In this document: positions 8,858 through 18,348 of the stretch, one piece after another | How the letters are laid out: each line of letters begins with the position of its first letter | Numbering within the stretch: position 1 is the first letter of the stretch | NCBI RefSeq assembly: GCF_024584515.1 | Contig: NZ_CP102173.1 | Coordinates: forward strand, 558,001 to 622,000 | From: Aeromicrobium wangtongii | GTDB taxonomy: Bacteria > Actinomycetota > Actinomycetes > Propionibacteriales > Nocardioidaceae | DNA: 64,000 nt | Direction of reading: 5' to 3' | Notes under the pieces: model-generated | The model's database searches: none | Told to the model about the DNA's origin: nothing | What the model saw: the letters and a program-made list of their open reading frames with translations, nothing else | Made by a program: the position numbers and the translations under genes

Positions 8858-9253
8858 ATGCCCACGGGCAAAGTGAAGTGGTACGACTCCGAGAAGGGCT
8901 TCGGCTTCCTCAGCCGCGACGAGGGCGAGGACGTCTACGTCCGCGCCGATGCGCTGCCGGACGGCGTCACGTCCCTGAAGGCCGGATCGCGCGTCGAGTT
9001 CGGCATCGTGCAGGGCGGCCGGGGCGACCAGGCGCTGCAGGTGCGCCTGCTCGACCCCAAGACCTCCGTGTCCCGCTCGCAGGCACAGGCGCGGCGCAAG
9101 GACCCCGAGGCCATGGCGGTCATCGTCGAGGACCTCATCCGCATGCTCGACACGATCGGTGAGGGCTACCGGCACGGCCGCCACCCCGATGCCAAGAAGG
9201 CCAAGCCGGTCGCGCAGGTGCTGCGCGCCGTGGCGAGCGAGCTCGAGCTCTAG
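8858..9253 (+). CDS. cold-shock domain protein with C-terminal extension
   Basis: Single-strand nucleic-acid-binding protein of 131 residues. Residues 1-66 form a cold-shock domain: GKVKWYDSEKGFGFLSRDEG holds RNP1 (KGFGFL), and VYVRADAL stands at the RNP2 position, where VFVH is usual, so one aromatic and one histidine contact are changed. The second half, about 65 residues with DPEAMAVIVEDLIRMLDTIGEGYR, is helical and of unknown function; most Csp proteins stop at about 67 residues. The ATG has GAAGG 7 bases upstream. Its last 4 bases overlap the end of the converging MFS gene. Confidence 0.92.
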   Translation: MPTGKVKWYDSEKGFGFLSRDEGEDVYVRADALPDGVTSLKAGSRVEFGIVQGGRGDQALQVRLLDPKTSVSRSQAQARRKDPEAMAVIVEDLIRMLDTIGEGYRHGRHPDAKKAKPVAQVLRAVASELEL

Positions 9254-10698
9254 GAGCCCGTCGGCGTCCGGCTGCCGTCGCGATCTGCCGCGGCGGCGAG
9301 CCGGGAGCGCTGGAGGACGAAGACCAGCCACCCGATCAGCAGCGCGCCGATCACCAGAAGGCCGATGCGGGGGGTCGCGTCGAGGCTGAACAGCCCGATG
9401 CCGATCAGGCCACCGGTGACCCAACCCAGCTGGAGCAGGGTCTCGGAGCGGGCGAACATGCTGGTGCGGACGCGCTCGGGGACGTCGCGCTGGATCATCG
9501 CGTCCAGGCTCAGCTTGCCCAGCGACTGGCAGATGCCGACGGTCAGGCCCAGGATCACCGCGGTCCACCAGGTGAACAGCACCCCGACGGTCGCCAGCAC
9601 CGCGACGTCGAGCACCAGCACGCCGACCACGACCTTCTCCGGTCGCCGGGTGCTCGCGGCCGAGCCGATCAGCGTGCCGATCGTGTTGCCGGCGCCGGCG
9701 CCGCCGATCACGAGCCCCAGCAGGATCGTCGGATTGCCGTCCCAGCCCATCGAGGCGGGTGGCTCACGCAGCGTGAACGCCATGAAGATGGTCAGGAATC
9801 CCGACAGCAGCCGCAGCCCGGCATTGCTGCGCAGCCCGTTGACGACCGAGCGCGTGATGCCGTGGCGCCGGCGCGTCGCCCCAGCGGTGGCCGTGAGCTC
9901 GATGGGCTCCTCGCCCTCGCTCGAGTCGACCTTGGCCGGGAGCAGGATCGCCAGCACGGTGCCGACCGCGAACAGCAGCGCTGCGTAGCGCAGGGCCCAC
10001 TCCGCGCCGATCGTCGCTGCGCCGACTGCGATGGGCGCGGAGATCGCCGCGGCTCCGGTGCCGGTCAGCGAGATGCGGGAGTTGGCCTTGACCAGGGTGA
10101 AGGACTCCGGCAGCAGGCGGGGGACCGCCGACGCTCGGGTCACGCCGTACGCCTTGGACGAGACCAGGCAGCCCAGGGCGGCGAAGTAGAACGCTGGTGA
10201 CTCATCGACCACGGCGCCGGCGAGCACCCAGCAGCAGAAGGCACGGATCGCGAGCGTGGCGCCGATGGCCCAGCGGCGGCCGCGGCGGAACCGGTCGAGG
10301 AACGGGCCGATCAGCGGGGCCACGACGGCGAACGGCAGCATCGTCAGCACCAGGAACAGGGCGACCTGACCGGTGGCCTCGCCGGTGGGGACGGTGAAGA
10401 ACAGCGTGCCCGCCAGCGAGATCGCGACGGCCGCGTCGCCGGCGGTGTTGAAGGCGTGCAGCTCGAGCAGGCGCGAGAAGCCGCTCTCGCCGGCTCCGCC
10501 GGAGTGCGTGAAGCGCCGGGCACCGCCGAAGGCCGCGCTGCCCCCCTTGGCGAGGGCACGTCCGGTGCTGCGGGAGGCCCGGCCCACGGAGCGGGCGGCG
10601 CGGCTCAGTCCGGAGGACCGTGGCGTGTCGGCGCCGGACCGCTCTCCTGGGTACCCGGGATCGGTCGCGTGGTCATACGGCCAGTCGCGCTCCTCCAT
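9250..10698 (-). CDS. MFS transporter with long basic N-terminal tail
   Basis: A 482-residue membrane transporter. About 65 hydrophilic N-terminal residues rich in Arg, Ser and Gly precede the first helix; then come about 12 helices of the major facilitator fold, with DRFRRGRRWAI as the loop 2-3 signature. No substrate signature is seen; related proteins in Actinobacteria are annotated only as MFS transporters. ATG 10698 is preferred because CAGGAT lies 7 bases before it on this strand; ATG 10707 would add three residues. The gene is divergent from the DUF3027 gene with 60 bases between the starts. Confidence 0.85.
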   Translation of the reverse strand: MEERDWPYDHATDPGYPGERSGADTPRSSGLSRAARSVGRASRSTGRALAKGGSAAFGGARRFTHSGGAGESGFSRLLELHAFNTAGDAAVAISLAGTLFFTVPTGEATGQVALFLVLTMLPFAVVAPLIGPFLDRFRRGRRWAIGATLAIRAFCCWVLAGAVVDESPAFYFAALGCLVSSKAYGVTRASAVPRLLPESFTLVKANSRISLTGTGAAAISAPIAVGAATIGAEWALRYAALLFAVGTVLAILLPAKVDSSEGEEPIELTATAGATRRRHGITRSVVNGLRSNAGLRLLSGFLTIFMAFTLREPPASMGWDGNPTILLGLVIGGAGAGNTIGTLIGSAASTRRPEKVVVGVLVLDVAVLATVGVLFTWWTAVILGLTVGICQSLGKLSLDAMIQRDVPERVRTSMFARSETLLQLGWVTGGLIGIGLFSLDATPRIGLLVIGALLIGWLVFVLQRSRLAAAADRDGSRTPTGS

Positions 10699-10705
10699 GC
10701 CGCCC

Positions 10706-10752
10706 ATCCTGCCGCACCCCGGCACGCCATGTGCCACGACATGGGCGACAAT
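10706..10752. promoter_or_regulatory. divergent leaderless promoters, MFS (minus) and DUF3027 (plus)
   Basis: Minus-strand CAGGAT (10711-10706) is 7 bases before ATG 10698. Plus-strand GACAAT (10747-10752) is 6 bases before ATG 10759. Neither start has a ribosome-binding site at normal spacing. Confidence 0.5.
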
Positions 10753-10758
10753 GGGGGA

Positions 10759-11505
10759 ATGCCCATCGATGACCAGCTCGCCGCCGCCGTCGCCATCGCG
10801 CGCGCCGCACTCGACGAGGCCACTGACGCAGCCACGATCGGCGATCACGTGGGTGTCGTCGAGGATGGCGAGCGCCTGGTCTCGCACCACTTCGCCTGCC
10901 GCAAGGCGGGATACACCGGCTGGTACTGGTCGGTCAGCATCTCGCGCGCACCCGACAGCGACCGGGTCACGGTCAACGACGTCGTGCTGCTGCCCGGCGA
11001 CGATGCCATCACCGCTCCGGCCTGGACGCCGTACCGCGAGCGCATCCGCCCCGGCGACCTGAGCCCCGGCGACGTCCTGCCGCCCGACGAGGACGATGCG
11101 CGTCTGGTCCCTGCCTGGTCCGCCGGCGACGGCGAGGAGCAGACCCCGGACCGGTTCTTCGCCCGCGAGGTGGGCCTCGGTCGCGAGTGGGTGCTGTCCC
11201 TCGAGGGTCGCGAGCTGGCTGCCGACCGCTGGCAGGCCGGTGAGCAGGGTCCTGAGGCGGCGATCGCCCAGCAGGCTGCCGCCTCGTGCCACTCCTGCGG
11301 GTTCATGATCAGCCTGGCCGGCCCGCTCTCGGAGCGGTTCGGCGTGTGCGCCAACGGAATGGCCAATGACGACGGTCGGGTCGTGTCGTTCGAGCACGGC
11401 TGCGGTGCCCACTCCGGCGCCCGCCTCAGCCGATCGGCCGGTGCGCAGAAGCTGCCGCCGCCGGCCTTCGACACCCTCACTGTCGACGAGGTCGACAACT
11501 TCTGA
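10759..11505 (+). CDS. DUF3027 family protein
   Basis: A 248-residue soluble protein of unknown function, conserved in Actinobacteria. Key stretches are HHFACRKAGYTGWYWSVSIS (about residues 47-66), PGDLSPGDVLPP (about 100-111), and a C-terminal cysteine region, CHSCGF with later C and CGAH, that could hold a zinc ion (inference). The ATG 10759 is set by the -10 box; longer upstream reading frames run into the divergent MFS gene and are rejected. A strong hairpin (11516-11553) follows the stop. Confidence 0.85.
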   Translation: MPIDDQLAAAVAIARAALDEATDAATIGDHVGVVEDGERLVSHHFACRKAGYTGWYWSVSISRAPDSDRVTVNDVVLLPGDDAITAPAWTPYRERIRPGDLSPGDVLPPDEDDARLVPAWSAGDGEEQTPDRFFAREVGLGREWVLSLEGRELAADRWQAGEQGPEAAIAQQAAASCHSCGFMISLAGPLSERFGVCANGMANDDGRVVSFEHGCGAHSGARLSRSAGAQKLPPPAFDTLTVDEVDNF

Positions 11506-11515
11506 GCTCCACCGC

Positions 11516-11553
11516 GGAACGCCCTTCGTGACCCTCGTCACGGAGGGCGTTCC
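11516..11553 (+). terminator. strong hairpin after the DUF3027 gene
   Basis: Fifteen-base arms, starting GGAACGCCC and ending GGGCGTTCC, pair with a single G-T wobble around an 8-base loop. There is no clear T run, as is common for terminators in GC-rich actinobacteria. Confidence 0.6.
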
Positions 11554-11579
11554 TGGTTGCGCGCCGGGCGGCCCCGACC

Positions 11580-11585
11580 TATGGT
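11580..11585 (+). promoter_or_regulatory. leaderless promoter TATGGT before the DHA2 efflux gene
   Basis: TATGGT is 6 bases before ATG 11592, directly behind the upstream terminator hairpin. No ribosome-binding site is present. Confidence 0.55.
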
Positions 11586-11591
11586 TGCTGC

Positions 11592-13175
11592 ATGCAACTA
11601 GAGGATGATCCGAAGGCCGTCGCGCCCGAACGGGTCGAGCAGTCAGCGCCCGAGTCGTACACGCACCGCGAGATCATGGAGATCCTGATCGGCCTGCTGG
11701 CTGCGCTGTTCACGGCGATCATCAGCTCGACGATCGTGTCGAACGCCCTTCCGACGATCATCGCCGACCTCGAGGGCTCGCAGGCCCAGTACACGTGGGT
11801 CGTGACGGCCTCGTTGCTGGCCATGACGGTCTCGACGCCCGTCTGGGGCAAGCTCTCGGACCTGTTCAACAAGAAGCTGTTGGTGCAGGTCTCGATCATC
11901 GTGTTCGTGATCGGCTCGGTGTTCGCAGGGCTGTCGCAGAACGTTCCCGAGCTCATCGCGATGCGTGTCGTCCAGGGCATCGGCATGGGCGGCCTGACGG
12001 CCAACGCCCAGTCGATCATCGGCTCGATCATCCCGCCGCGGGAGCGTGGTCGCTACAGCGGCTACCTGGGCGCCACGATGGCCGTCGCGACCGTCAGTGG
12101 ACCGCTGGTCGGCGGCGTCATCGTGGACACCCCGGGGCTGGGCTGGCGCTGGACGTTCTACGTGTGCGTCCCGCTCGCCCTCGTGAGCCTGGTCATGCTG
12201 CAGAAGCACCTGCACATCGCCACGATCCGTCGCCGGGTCCAGGTCGACTACTTGGGCATCGTGCTCATCGCGATCGCTGCGAGCCTTCCGCTGCTGTGGG
12301 TCTCCTTCGCCGGCGACAGCTTCGCCTGGATGTCGTGGCAGAGCGCGGCCTTCGTCGTCGGCACGATCCTCGCGTGGGTCCTCACGGTCCGCGTCGAGCT
12401 GCGCCACCCCGAACCCATGGTGCCGATCGGCGTCATCCGCGAACGCACCACGGCACTGGCCATCATCGGCAGCATCGCCGTCGGCGTCGCGATCTTCGGC
12501 GGCTCGGTCTTCATCGGCCAGTACTTCCAGGTCGCCGGGGCGCGCACTCCGACCCAGGCCGGTCTGCTGACCATCCCGCTGATGCTGGGCTCCCTGGTCG
12601 GCACGCTGCTGTCGGGCCGCCTGATCACCAAGACGGGCTTCTGGAAGCGGTTCCTCGTGCTCGGCTCCGTGCTGCTGATCATCGGTCTGGCGCTGCTCGC
12701 GACGATCGACCACCGCACGCCGGAGTGGCACGCGATGGTCTTCCTGGGCTTCGTCGGGCTCGGCATGGGCATGCTGATGCAGAACTACGTGCTGGTCGTG
12801 CAGAACACCGTCGACGTCTCGCAGGTGGGAGCCACCAGCGCCGTCGTGGCGTTCTTCCGGTCGCTGGGTGGCGCCGTCGGCGTCTCCGTGCTGGGCGCGA
12901 TCCTCGCCGCGCAGGTCAAGGACGATGTCACGTCCAAGCTGGCAGCGCTCGGCCCGGCCGCCAGCTCGGCCGGTGGCGGGTCCCTGCTGGACGTCAAGAA
13001 CCTGCCGCCGCAGGTCGCCGAGATCGTCCGTGAGGCCTACGGTGACGCGACCGGCACGATCTTCCTGGTCGCGGCGTGCATCTCGGTGGTCAGCCTGGTC
13101 ACGGCGCTGCTGATGAAGGAAGTGCCGCTGCGCACCACGCTGCACAAGACGGACGACGTCGACGCCAACGCCTGA
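11592..13175 (+). CDS. DHA2-family (EmrB/QacA-type) multidrug efflux MFS transporter
   Basis: Proton-driven exporter of 527 residues with about 14 membrane helices. The first helix, EILIGLLAALFTAIISSTIV, leads to NALPTIIADLEGSQAQYTW, the DHA2 helix-1 signature region. GKLSDLFNKK is the loop 2-3 motif A, and RVVQGIGMGGL the helix-4 region. Motif C appears as GPLVGGVIVDTPGLGWRWTF. These place it with QacA/EmrB-like 14-helix drug exporters; the actual drug is unknown. There is no regulator gene alongside. The gene runs into a large bidirectional terminator at 13190-13252. Confidence 0.9.
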   Translation: MQLEDDPKAVAPERVEQSAPESYTHREIMEILIGLLAALFTAIISSTIVSNALPTIIADLEGSQAQYTWVVTASLLAMTVSTPVWGKLSDLFNKKLLVQVSIIVFVIGSVFAGLSQNVPELIAMRVVQGIGMGGLTANAQSIIGSIIPPRERGRYSGYLGATMAVATVSGPLVGGVIVDTPGLGWRWTFYVCVPLALVSLVMLQKHLHIATIRRRVQVDYLGIVLIAIAASLPLLWVSFAGDSFAWMSWQSAAFVVGTILAWVLTVRVELRHPEPMVPIGVIRERTTALAIIGSIAVGVAIFGGSVFIGQYFQVAGARTPTQAGLLTIPLMLGSLVGTLLSGRLITKTGFWKRFLVLGSVLLIIGLALLATIDHRTPEWHAMVFLGFVGLGMGMLMQNYVLVVQNTVDVSQVGATSAVVAFFRSLGGAVGVSVLGAILAAQVKDDVTSKLAALGPAASSAGGGSLLDVKNLPPQVAEIVREAYGDATGTIFLVAACISVVSLVTALLMKEVPLRTTLHKTDDVDANA

Positions 13176-13189
13176 GTGCCCCAGATCCC

Positions 13190-13252
13190 CGCTGGGCCTG
13201 ACGTTTTGACCGACACGTACGGCGTGTCGGGGTCAAAACGTCAGGCCCAGCG
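13190..13252. terminator. 28-bp-stem bidirectional terminator between converging genes
   Basis: Outer arms of 22 bases (13190-13211 with 13231-13252; core GGCCTGACGTTTTGACC) pair perfectly. An inner 6-bp stem GACACG/CGTGTC with loop TACGG follows, with only a two-base GG bulge. The AAAACG/CGTTTT parts give either strand a run of T. It serves the converging efflux and DUF2530 genes. The length is unusual for a terminator. Confidence 0.75.
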
Positions 13253-13255
13253 GCG

Positions 13256-13663
13256 TCAGTCGCCCTTGCGGCGGCGGCCGGGCTGCATGCGCAGGGCGTT
13301 GCGGCGCCGGCGGCAGTACTCGATGCCGATCAGGCCGAGGCCGAAGCCGGCGACAGCCGTCCACAGCCACCACGTGCGGCCCTCCTCGTCGAGGGTGCCG
13401 AGGAACGGCAGCAGCGCGAGGACGACGACGCCCCAGGCGATCGTGCCGACGGTCATGGTGCGGACGCCGTCGACGTCCATCGGCTCGACCTCGGCGACGC
13501 GGTGCGTCGTGCGTCCGATCTCGAGCTCGGTGACCTCGGGCCGGCCGAACTCGTGGCGACGGGCGGCGCGTTCGAGGCGCGCGAGCTCGCGGTGCCCCAT
13601 CTTGCGCTCGATGGTCTCGGGACCATCTCCCTGCTGGATGACCCAGTCGTCGCTGTCGCTCAC
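13256..13663 (-). CDS. DUF2530 membrane protein
   Basis: A 135-residue protein with a hydrophilic N-terminal half (charged helix ERKMGHRELARLERAARR) and a C-terminal half with two membrane helices, AWGVVVLALLPFLG and WWLWTAVAGFGLGLIGIEY, separated by a short loop. VEPMDVDGVRTMTVGTIAW preceding the first helix matches DUF2530. Function is unknown. The GTG 13663 start is chosen because TACGCT lies 6 bases upstream on this strand; a longer upstream frame would overlap the divergent gene at 13724. The other strand's shadow frames are discarded. Confidence 0.75.
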   Translation of the reverse strand: MSDSDDWVIQQGDGPETIERKMGHRELARLERAARRHEFGRPEVTELEIGRTTHRVAEVEPMDVDGVRTMTVGTIAWGVVVLALLPFLGTLDEEGRTWWLWTAVAGFGLGLIGIEYCRRRRNALRMQPGRRRKGD

Positions 13664-13669
13664 CCCGCC

Positions 13670-13675
13670 AGCGTA
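13670..13675 (-). promoter_or_regulatory. leaderless promoter TACGCT for the DUF2530 gene
   Basis: TACGCT on the minus strand (13675-13670), then 6 bases, then GTG at 13663. It decides the start codon. Confidence 0.55.
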
Positions 13676-13723
13676 CCCGCCGCGACGACGGGCCCATCGT
13701 CGTCCTGTCATGCTTGAGGTGTC

Positions 13724-14728
13724 ATGAATCCGCGCCATCGCCGCCTGCTCATCCCGGGCCTGCTCATCGCCCTGCTCGTCGTCGTCGTGATCGCGTCGCT
13801 GGCCGGCAAGGCCGACGCCGCGACGGACGGGCCGCAGCGCGTCAGCACGCTGGACGATCCCCGGATCAACGAGTCCAGCGGCCTGGTCCTCAGCATCGAC
13901 GACGCGGACCGTGCCTACACGATCAACGACTCGGGCAGCGCGCCGATCGTCTACGCGCTGGACGTGCCGAGCGGACGCACCGTGGGCACCACACGGGTCG
14001 ATGCGGACCTGGTCGACACCGAGGCGCTGTCGATCGACGCCGAGGGCACGCTGTGGATCGCCGACACGGGCGACAACCGGTCGACGCGCACCGATGCCGC
14101 GCTGTACTCGCTGCCTGCCGCGGAGCAGGGCAGCGACGCGGCGGCGGTGACCCGGTACCCGGTCACGTACCCGGGTGGGCCGATCGACGTCGAGGCGCTG
14201 GCGGTCGACCCGCGCACGGGTGACAAGTTCCTGATCAGCAAGGGCCTGTTCGGCGGCACCGTCTTCTCGCTGCCCGATCCGCTCGTCGCGGACCAGCCCA
14301 ACGAGGCGGTGGCGATGAAGGGTGAGGTCCCCGGGCTGGTCACCGACGCGGCGTTCACGAAGGACGGCCGCCACGTCGTGGCGCGCACCTACACCTCGGC
14401 GTACCTGCTCGACCCCGCCACGTGGGACAGCGTCATGTCGATCGACGTCCCGTCGCTCGAGCAGGGGGAGACGCTGGCGACCGAGCCCTCCGGACGCTCG
14501 TTCCTGGTGGGCAGCGAGGGCGCCGGCTCCCCGATCGTCCGGGTGTCGTACTCGCCGCCGGCGCCAGCACCGGACCCCACGGCGTCGGTGGCCGCTGTCC
14601 AGCCGCCGGTGGCCGCGAAGGAACAGGCCGCGGGCGGCAACGGGTTCCCGGGTGCGACCTGGTTCTGGGCGTTGGTGGTCGTCGGCCTGCTCACGGCGAT
14701 CGGCGCCGCGGCCACGCGCAGATCCTGA
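13724..14728 (+). CDS. membrane-anchored beta-propeller-like protein
   Basis: A 334-residue envelope protein. Residues 8-28 (LLIPGLLIALLVVVVIASLA) form an N-terminal anchor or signal; the last 25 residues form a C-terminal membrane helix, FWALVVVGLLTAIGAAA, then a basic end. The middle resembles a beta-propeller of the esterase-like or WD40-like type: NESSGLVLSIDD, LWIADTGDNR, and IDVEALAVDPRTGDKFLISK recur as blade-like pieces. The middle would lie outside the cell, with a proline-rich linker before the last helix. No catalytic residues can be named. The ATG has GAGG 5 bases upstream and CATGCT as a possible -10. Confidence 0.7.
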   Translation: MNPRHRRLLIPGLLIALLVVVVIASLAGKADAATDGPQRVSTLDDPRINESSGLVLSIDDADRAYTINDSGSAPIVYALDVPSGRTVGTTRVDADLVDTEALSIDAEGTLWIADTGDNRSTRTDAALYSLPAAEQGSDAAAVTRYPVTYPGGPIDVEALAVDPRTGDKFLISKGLFGGTVFSLPDPLVADQPNEAVAMKGEVPGLVTDAAFTKDGRHVVARTYTSAYLLDPATWDSVMSIDVPSLEQGETLATEPSGRSFLVGSEGAGSPIVRVSYSPPAPAPDPTASVAAVQPPVAAKEQAAGGNGFPGATWFWALVVVGLLTAIGAAATRRS

Positions 14729-14816
14729 TGCGGCGCGATGCCGGCGATCCGGGTTGGGCCATGCCGATCACGTCTGGCATGCTACTGCCGTTAAGCACCG
14801 CCGTGACAGGAGTGGC

Positions 14817-16256
14817 ATGACCAGCACGATCGAGAAGTACTTCCAGATCTCGCAGCGCGGATCCACCATCGCGCGGGAGGTCCGGGGCGGCGTCGTCACC
14901 TTCTTGACGATGGCCTACATCATCGTGCTGAACCCGATCATCCTGGCCGGCGTGGCCGACGAGGAAGGCAAGTTCCTCGGCGGTGGCACCGAGCCCGGCT
15001 CCGGCTTCGCCACGATCGCCGTGTGCACCGCCCTGGTCGCCGGCGTGCTGACGATCCTGATGGGTGTCGTGGCCAACTTCCCGCTCGCGCTCGCGGCCGG
15101 TCTGGGCCTCAACGCCTTCGTCGCGTACTCCGTGGCGACCCAGATGACCTGGGCCGATGCGATGGGCCTGGTCGTGCTGGAGGGCATCATCATCCTGGTC
15201 CTGGTGCTGACCGGATTCCGGAAGGCCGTCTTCGACGCCGTCCCCGCCCAGCTCAAGACCGCGATCGCCGTGGGCATCGGTCTGTTCATCACCTTCATCG
15301 GCCTGGTCGACGCCGGCTTCATCCGCACGACCGGCAACGCCTCCCCGCCCATCGGCATGGGCATCGGCGGCAACCTGGCCGGCTGGCCCGTCCTGGTGTT
15401 CTGCATCGGCCTGCTGATCATGATCGCGCTGTACTCGCGGGGCGTGCCCGGTGCGATCCTGATCGGCATCGCCGTCACCACCGTGATCGCCGGCATCGTG
15501 CAGTGGCTGGCCGACGTCCCGGCCAGCGGCGGCGATGCGACGTCCAAGGGCTGGAACCTCAACGTCCCGGGGTGGCCCGAGAACGTGGTCGCCAAGCCCG
15601 ACTTCTCGCTGCTCGGCGAGTTCTCCCTCTTCGGCTCGATCGAGCGGGTCGGCTTCGTCACCGCCGCGCTGCTGGTCTTCACGCTGCTGCTCGCCGACTT
15701 CTTCGACACGATGGGCACGATGACCGCGATCGGCAGCGAGGCGAAGCTCAACGACGCCGAGGGCACGCCGCCGAATGCGCAGCGCATCCTGGTCGTCGAC
15801 TCCGTCGCCGCGATCGCCGGTGGCGCGGGCGGCGTCTCGTCCAACACGTCCTACGTCGAGTCGGCCGCCGGTGTCGGCGACGGGGCACGGACCGGTCTGG
15901 CCTCGGTCGTGACCGGCGTCCTGTTCCTGCTGTCGACGTTCTTCGCGCCGCTGGTCGAGCACATCCCCAACGAGGCGGCCGTCCCCGCGCTCGTCCTGGT
16001 CGGCTTCCTCATGATGAGCCAGGTCAAGGGCATCGACTGGGACGACATCGAGATCGCCATCCCGGCCTTCCTGACGATCGTCCTGATGCCGTTCGCGTAC
16101 TCGATCACCGCAGGCATCGGCGCCGGGTTCATCGCCTACGTCCTGATCAAGGTGGTCAAGGGCAAGATCGCCGCACTGCACCCGCTGATGTGGATCATCA
16201 CGGCCATGTTCGTGCTCTACTTCGCGATCGACCCGGTCAGCAACTGGATCAGCTGA
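14817..16256 (+). CDS. NCS2-family purine permease (AzgA/PbuG-like)
   Basis: Purine (probably hypoxanthine, guanine or adenine) importer of 479 residues with about 13 helices. FLTMAYIIVLNPIILAG is the first helix signature of the AzgA group. LADFFDTMGTMTAIG and SSNTSYVESAAGVGDGARTG are its conserved substrate-site stretches; the latter separates AzgA-like proteins from UraA-like ones. ATG 14817 is preceded by AGGAG at 14808-14812. A much longer upstream frame is a shadow of the propeller gene. No purine riboswitch fold was seen in the 88 bases upstream. Confidence 0.92.
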   Translation: MTSTIEKYFQISQRGSTIAREVRGGVVTFLTMAYIIVLNPIILAGVADEEGKFLGGGTEPGSGFATIAVCTALVAGVLTILMGVVANFPLALAAGLGLNAFVAYSVATQMTWADAMGLVVLEGIIILVLVLTGFRKAVFDAVPAQLKTAIAVGIGLFITFIGLVDAGFIRTTGNASPPIGMGIGGNLAGWPVLVFCIGLLIMIALYSRGVPGAILIGIAVTTVIAGIVQWLADVPASGGDATSKGWNLNVPGWPENVVAKPDFSLLGEFSLFGSIERVGFVTAALLVFTLLLADFFDTMGTMTAIGSEAKLNDAEGTPPNAQRILVVDSVAAIAGGAGGVSSNTSYVESAAGVGDGARTGLASVVTGVLFLLSTFFAPLVEHIPNEAAVPALVLVGFLMMSQVKGIDWDDIEIAIPAFLTIVLMPFAYSITAGIGAGFIAYVLIKVVKGKIAALHPLMWIITAMFVLYFAIDPVSNWIS

Positions 16257-16265
16257 CATCGCGGG

Positions 16266-16271
16266 TAGGTT
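16266..16271 (+). promoter_or_regulatory. leaderless promoter TAGGTT before the gamma carbonic anhydrase
   Basis: TAGGTT, then 7 bases, then ATG 16279, which favours this ATG over the TTG at 16270 inside the box itself. Confidence 0.55.
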
Positions 16272-16278
16272 GTCCGGC

Positions 16279-16797
16279 ATGTTGATCGCACTCGGAGACA
16301 AGGTCCCCCAGGTCGCGGAGAGCGCGTGGATCGCGCCGACCGCCGTGCTCGCCGGATCCGTCCGGATCGGCGAGGGCGCGAGCGTCTGGTACGGAGCCGT
16401 GCTCCGGGCGGACAACGAGCCCATCACGATCGGCGCGCGCAGCAACGTGCAGGACAATGCGGTGTTCCACGTCGACGCCGGCAAGCCCGTCGTCCTGGGC
16501 GAGGGTGTCTCGGTCGGCCACGGCGCGGTGATCCACGGGGCGACCGTCGGCGACCACGTCCTGGTGGGCATGAGCGCCACGATCATGAACGAGGCCGTCA
16601 TCGGCGCCGAGTCGCTGATCGCGGCGGGCGCCCTGGTGACCGAGGGCATGGTCGTCCCGCCGCGCTCGCTCGTGGCCGGGGTGCCGGCCAAGGTGCGCCG
16701 TGAGCTCACCGAGGCCGAGATCGACAAGCTGCACCGCAATGCGTCGATCTACGAGGAGCACCGCGAGCTGCACCGCAGCGACACCGTCCTGGACTGA
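16279..16797 (+). CDS. gamma carbonic anhydrase family protein
   Basis: Left-handed beta-helix protein of 172 residues, expected to work as a trimer in the cytoplasm. Imperfect hexapeptide repeats run from about residue 18 to 135 (VRIGEGASVWYGAVLRAD, VGDHVLVGMSATIMNEAVIG). The three metal-binding histidines of the family are present: VFHVD and the two in VGHGAVIHGA. Whether it hydrates CO2 is not certain, since many close relatives have unknown activity. Length is normal. It converges with serC across a GC hairpin. Confidence 0.9.
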   Translation: MLIALGDKVPQVAESAWIAPTAVLAGSVRIGEGASVWYGAVLRADNEPITIGARSNVQDNAVFHVDAGKPVVLGEGVSVGHGAVIHGATVGDHVLVGMSATIMNEAVIGAESLIAAGALVTEGMVVPPRSLVAGVPAKVRRELTEAEIDKLHRNASIYEEHRELHRSDTVLD

Positions 16798-16799
16798 AC

Positions 16800-16817
16800 C
16801 CGCCCGGCCCGGGGCGG
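16800..16817. terminator. short GC hairpin between converging genes
   Basis: CCGCCC-GGCCCG-GGGCGG gives a perfect 6-bp stem in the 22-base gap between the gamma carbonic anhydrase and serC stops. There is no T run. Confidence 0.4.
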
Positions 16818-16819
16818 AC

Positions 16820-17960
<1,141 letters not shown>

Positions 17961-17967
17961 TGTCCGC

Positions 17968-18285
17968 GTGTGGACATGGGTGGACGGGGCCGAGGACATC
18001 GTCGAGGACGGCGGTTTCGCCGTGGGGGACGCGGTGGCGTGGCCGGCGCTGACGCGCGACTTCGACGAGCTGCTGCCGCAGCTGCCCGACGGGCTGGAGG
18101 CGGAGGTGACCAGTGCCGTCGACGACGGTGGCGACACCGAGATCGCCGGCACGATCTCGCGCATCGTCATGCTGACCGGCCGGCGCCGCATGCTGGCGCA
18201 CGAGATCAGCGCCACGCCCGCCGAGCACGTGCAGGTCCTGGACATGGCCGGCTTCCTCGTGCACCTGGATGCGACCGGGGCGTAA
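17968..18285 (+). CDS. hypothetical protein, 105 residues
   Basis: Not recognised with confidence. The protein is acidic and soluble: MWTWVDGAEDIVEDGG, then DAVAWPALTRDFDELLPQL, then beta-like stretches TEIAGTISRIVML and EHVQVLDMAGFLVHLDATG. It might belong to a small actinobacterial DUF resembling DUF6578, but I cannot support that from motifs. The start is the GTG placed 7 bases after TAGGGT; longer upstream frames lie inside serC. It ends 63 bases before mutA and may be the start of that transcription unit, although mutA has its own promoter. Confidence 0.6.
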   Translation: MWTWVDGAEDIVEDGGFAVGDAVAWPALTRDFDELLPQLPDGLEAEVTSAVDDGGDTEIAGTISRIVMLTGRRRMLAHEISATPAEHVQVLDMAGFLVHLDATGA

Positions 18286-18335
18286 CGCGCTCGTCACATG
18301 CGTCACATTGGGTGGCCCGCCCCAGCGGTAGTTCG

Positions 18336-18341
18336 TACGAT
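18336..18341 (+). promoter_or_regulatory. leaderless promoter TACGAT of the mutA-mutB-meaB operon
   Basis: TACGAT, then 7 bases, then ATG 18349. It favours this ATG (MASDPS) over an in-frame start at 18298. Confidence 0.55.
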
Positions 18342-18348
18342 GCCCCCT

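Noticed and set aside
9250-11541. A 763-codon frame extending the MFS gene to 11541
   Set aside because: The extension runs antisense through the DUF3027 gene; the true start is near 10698.
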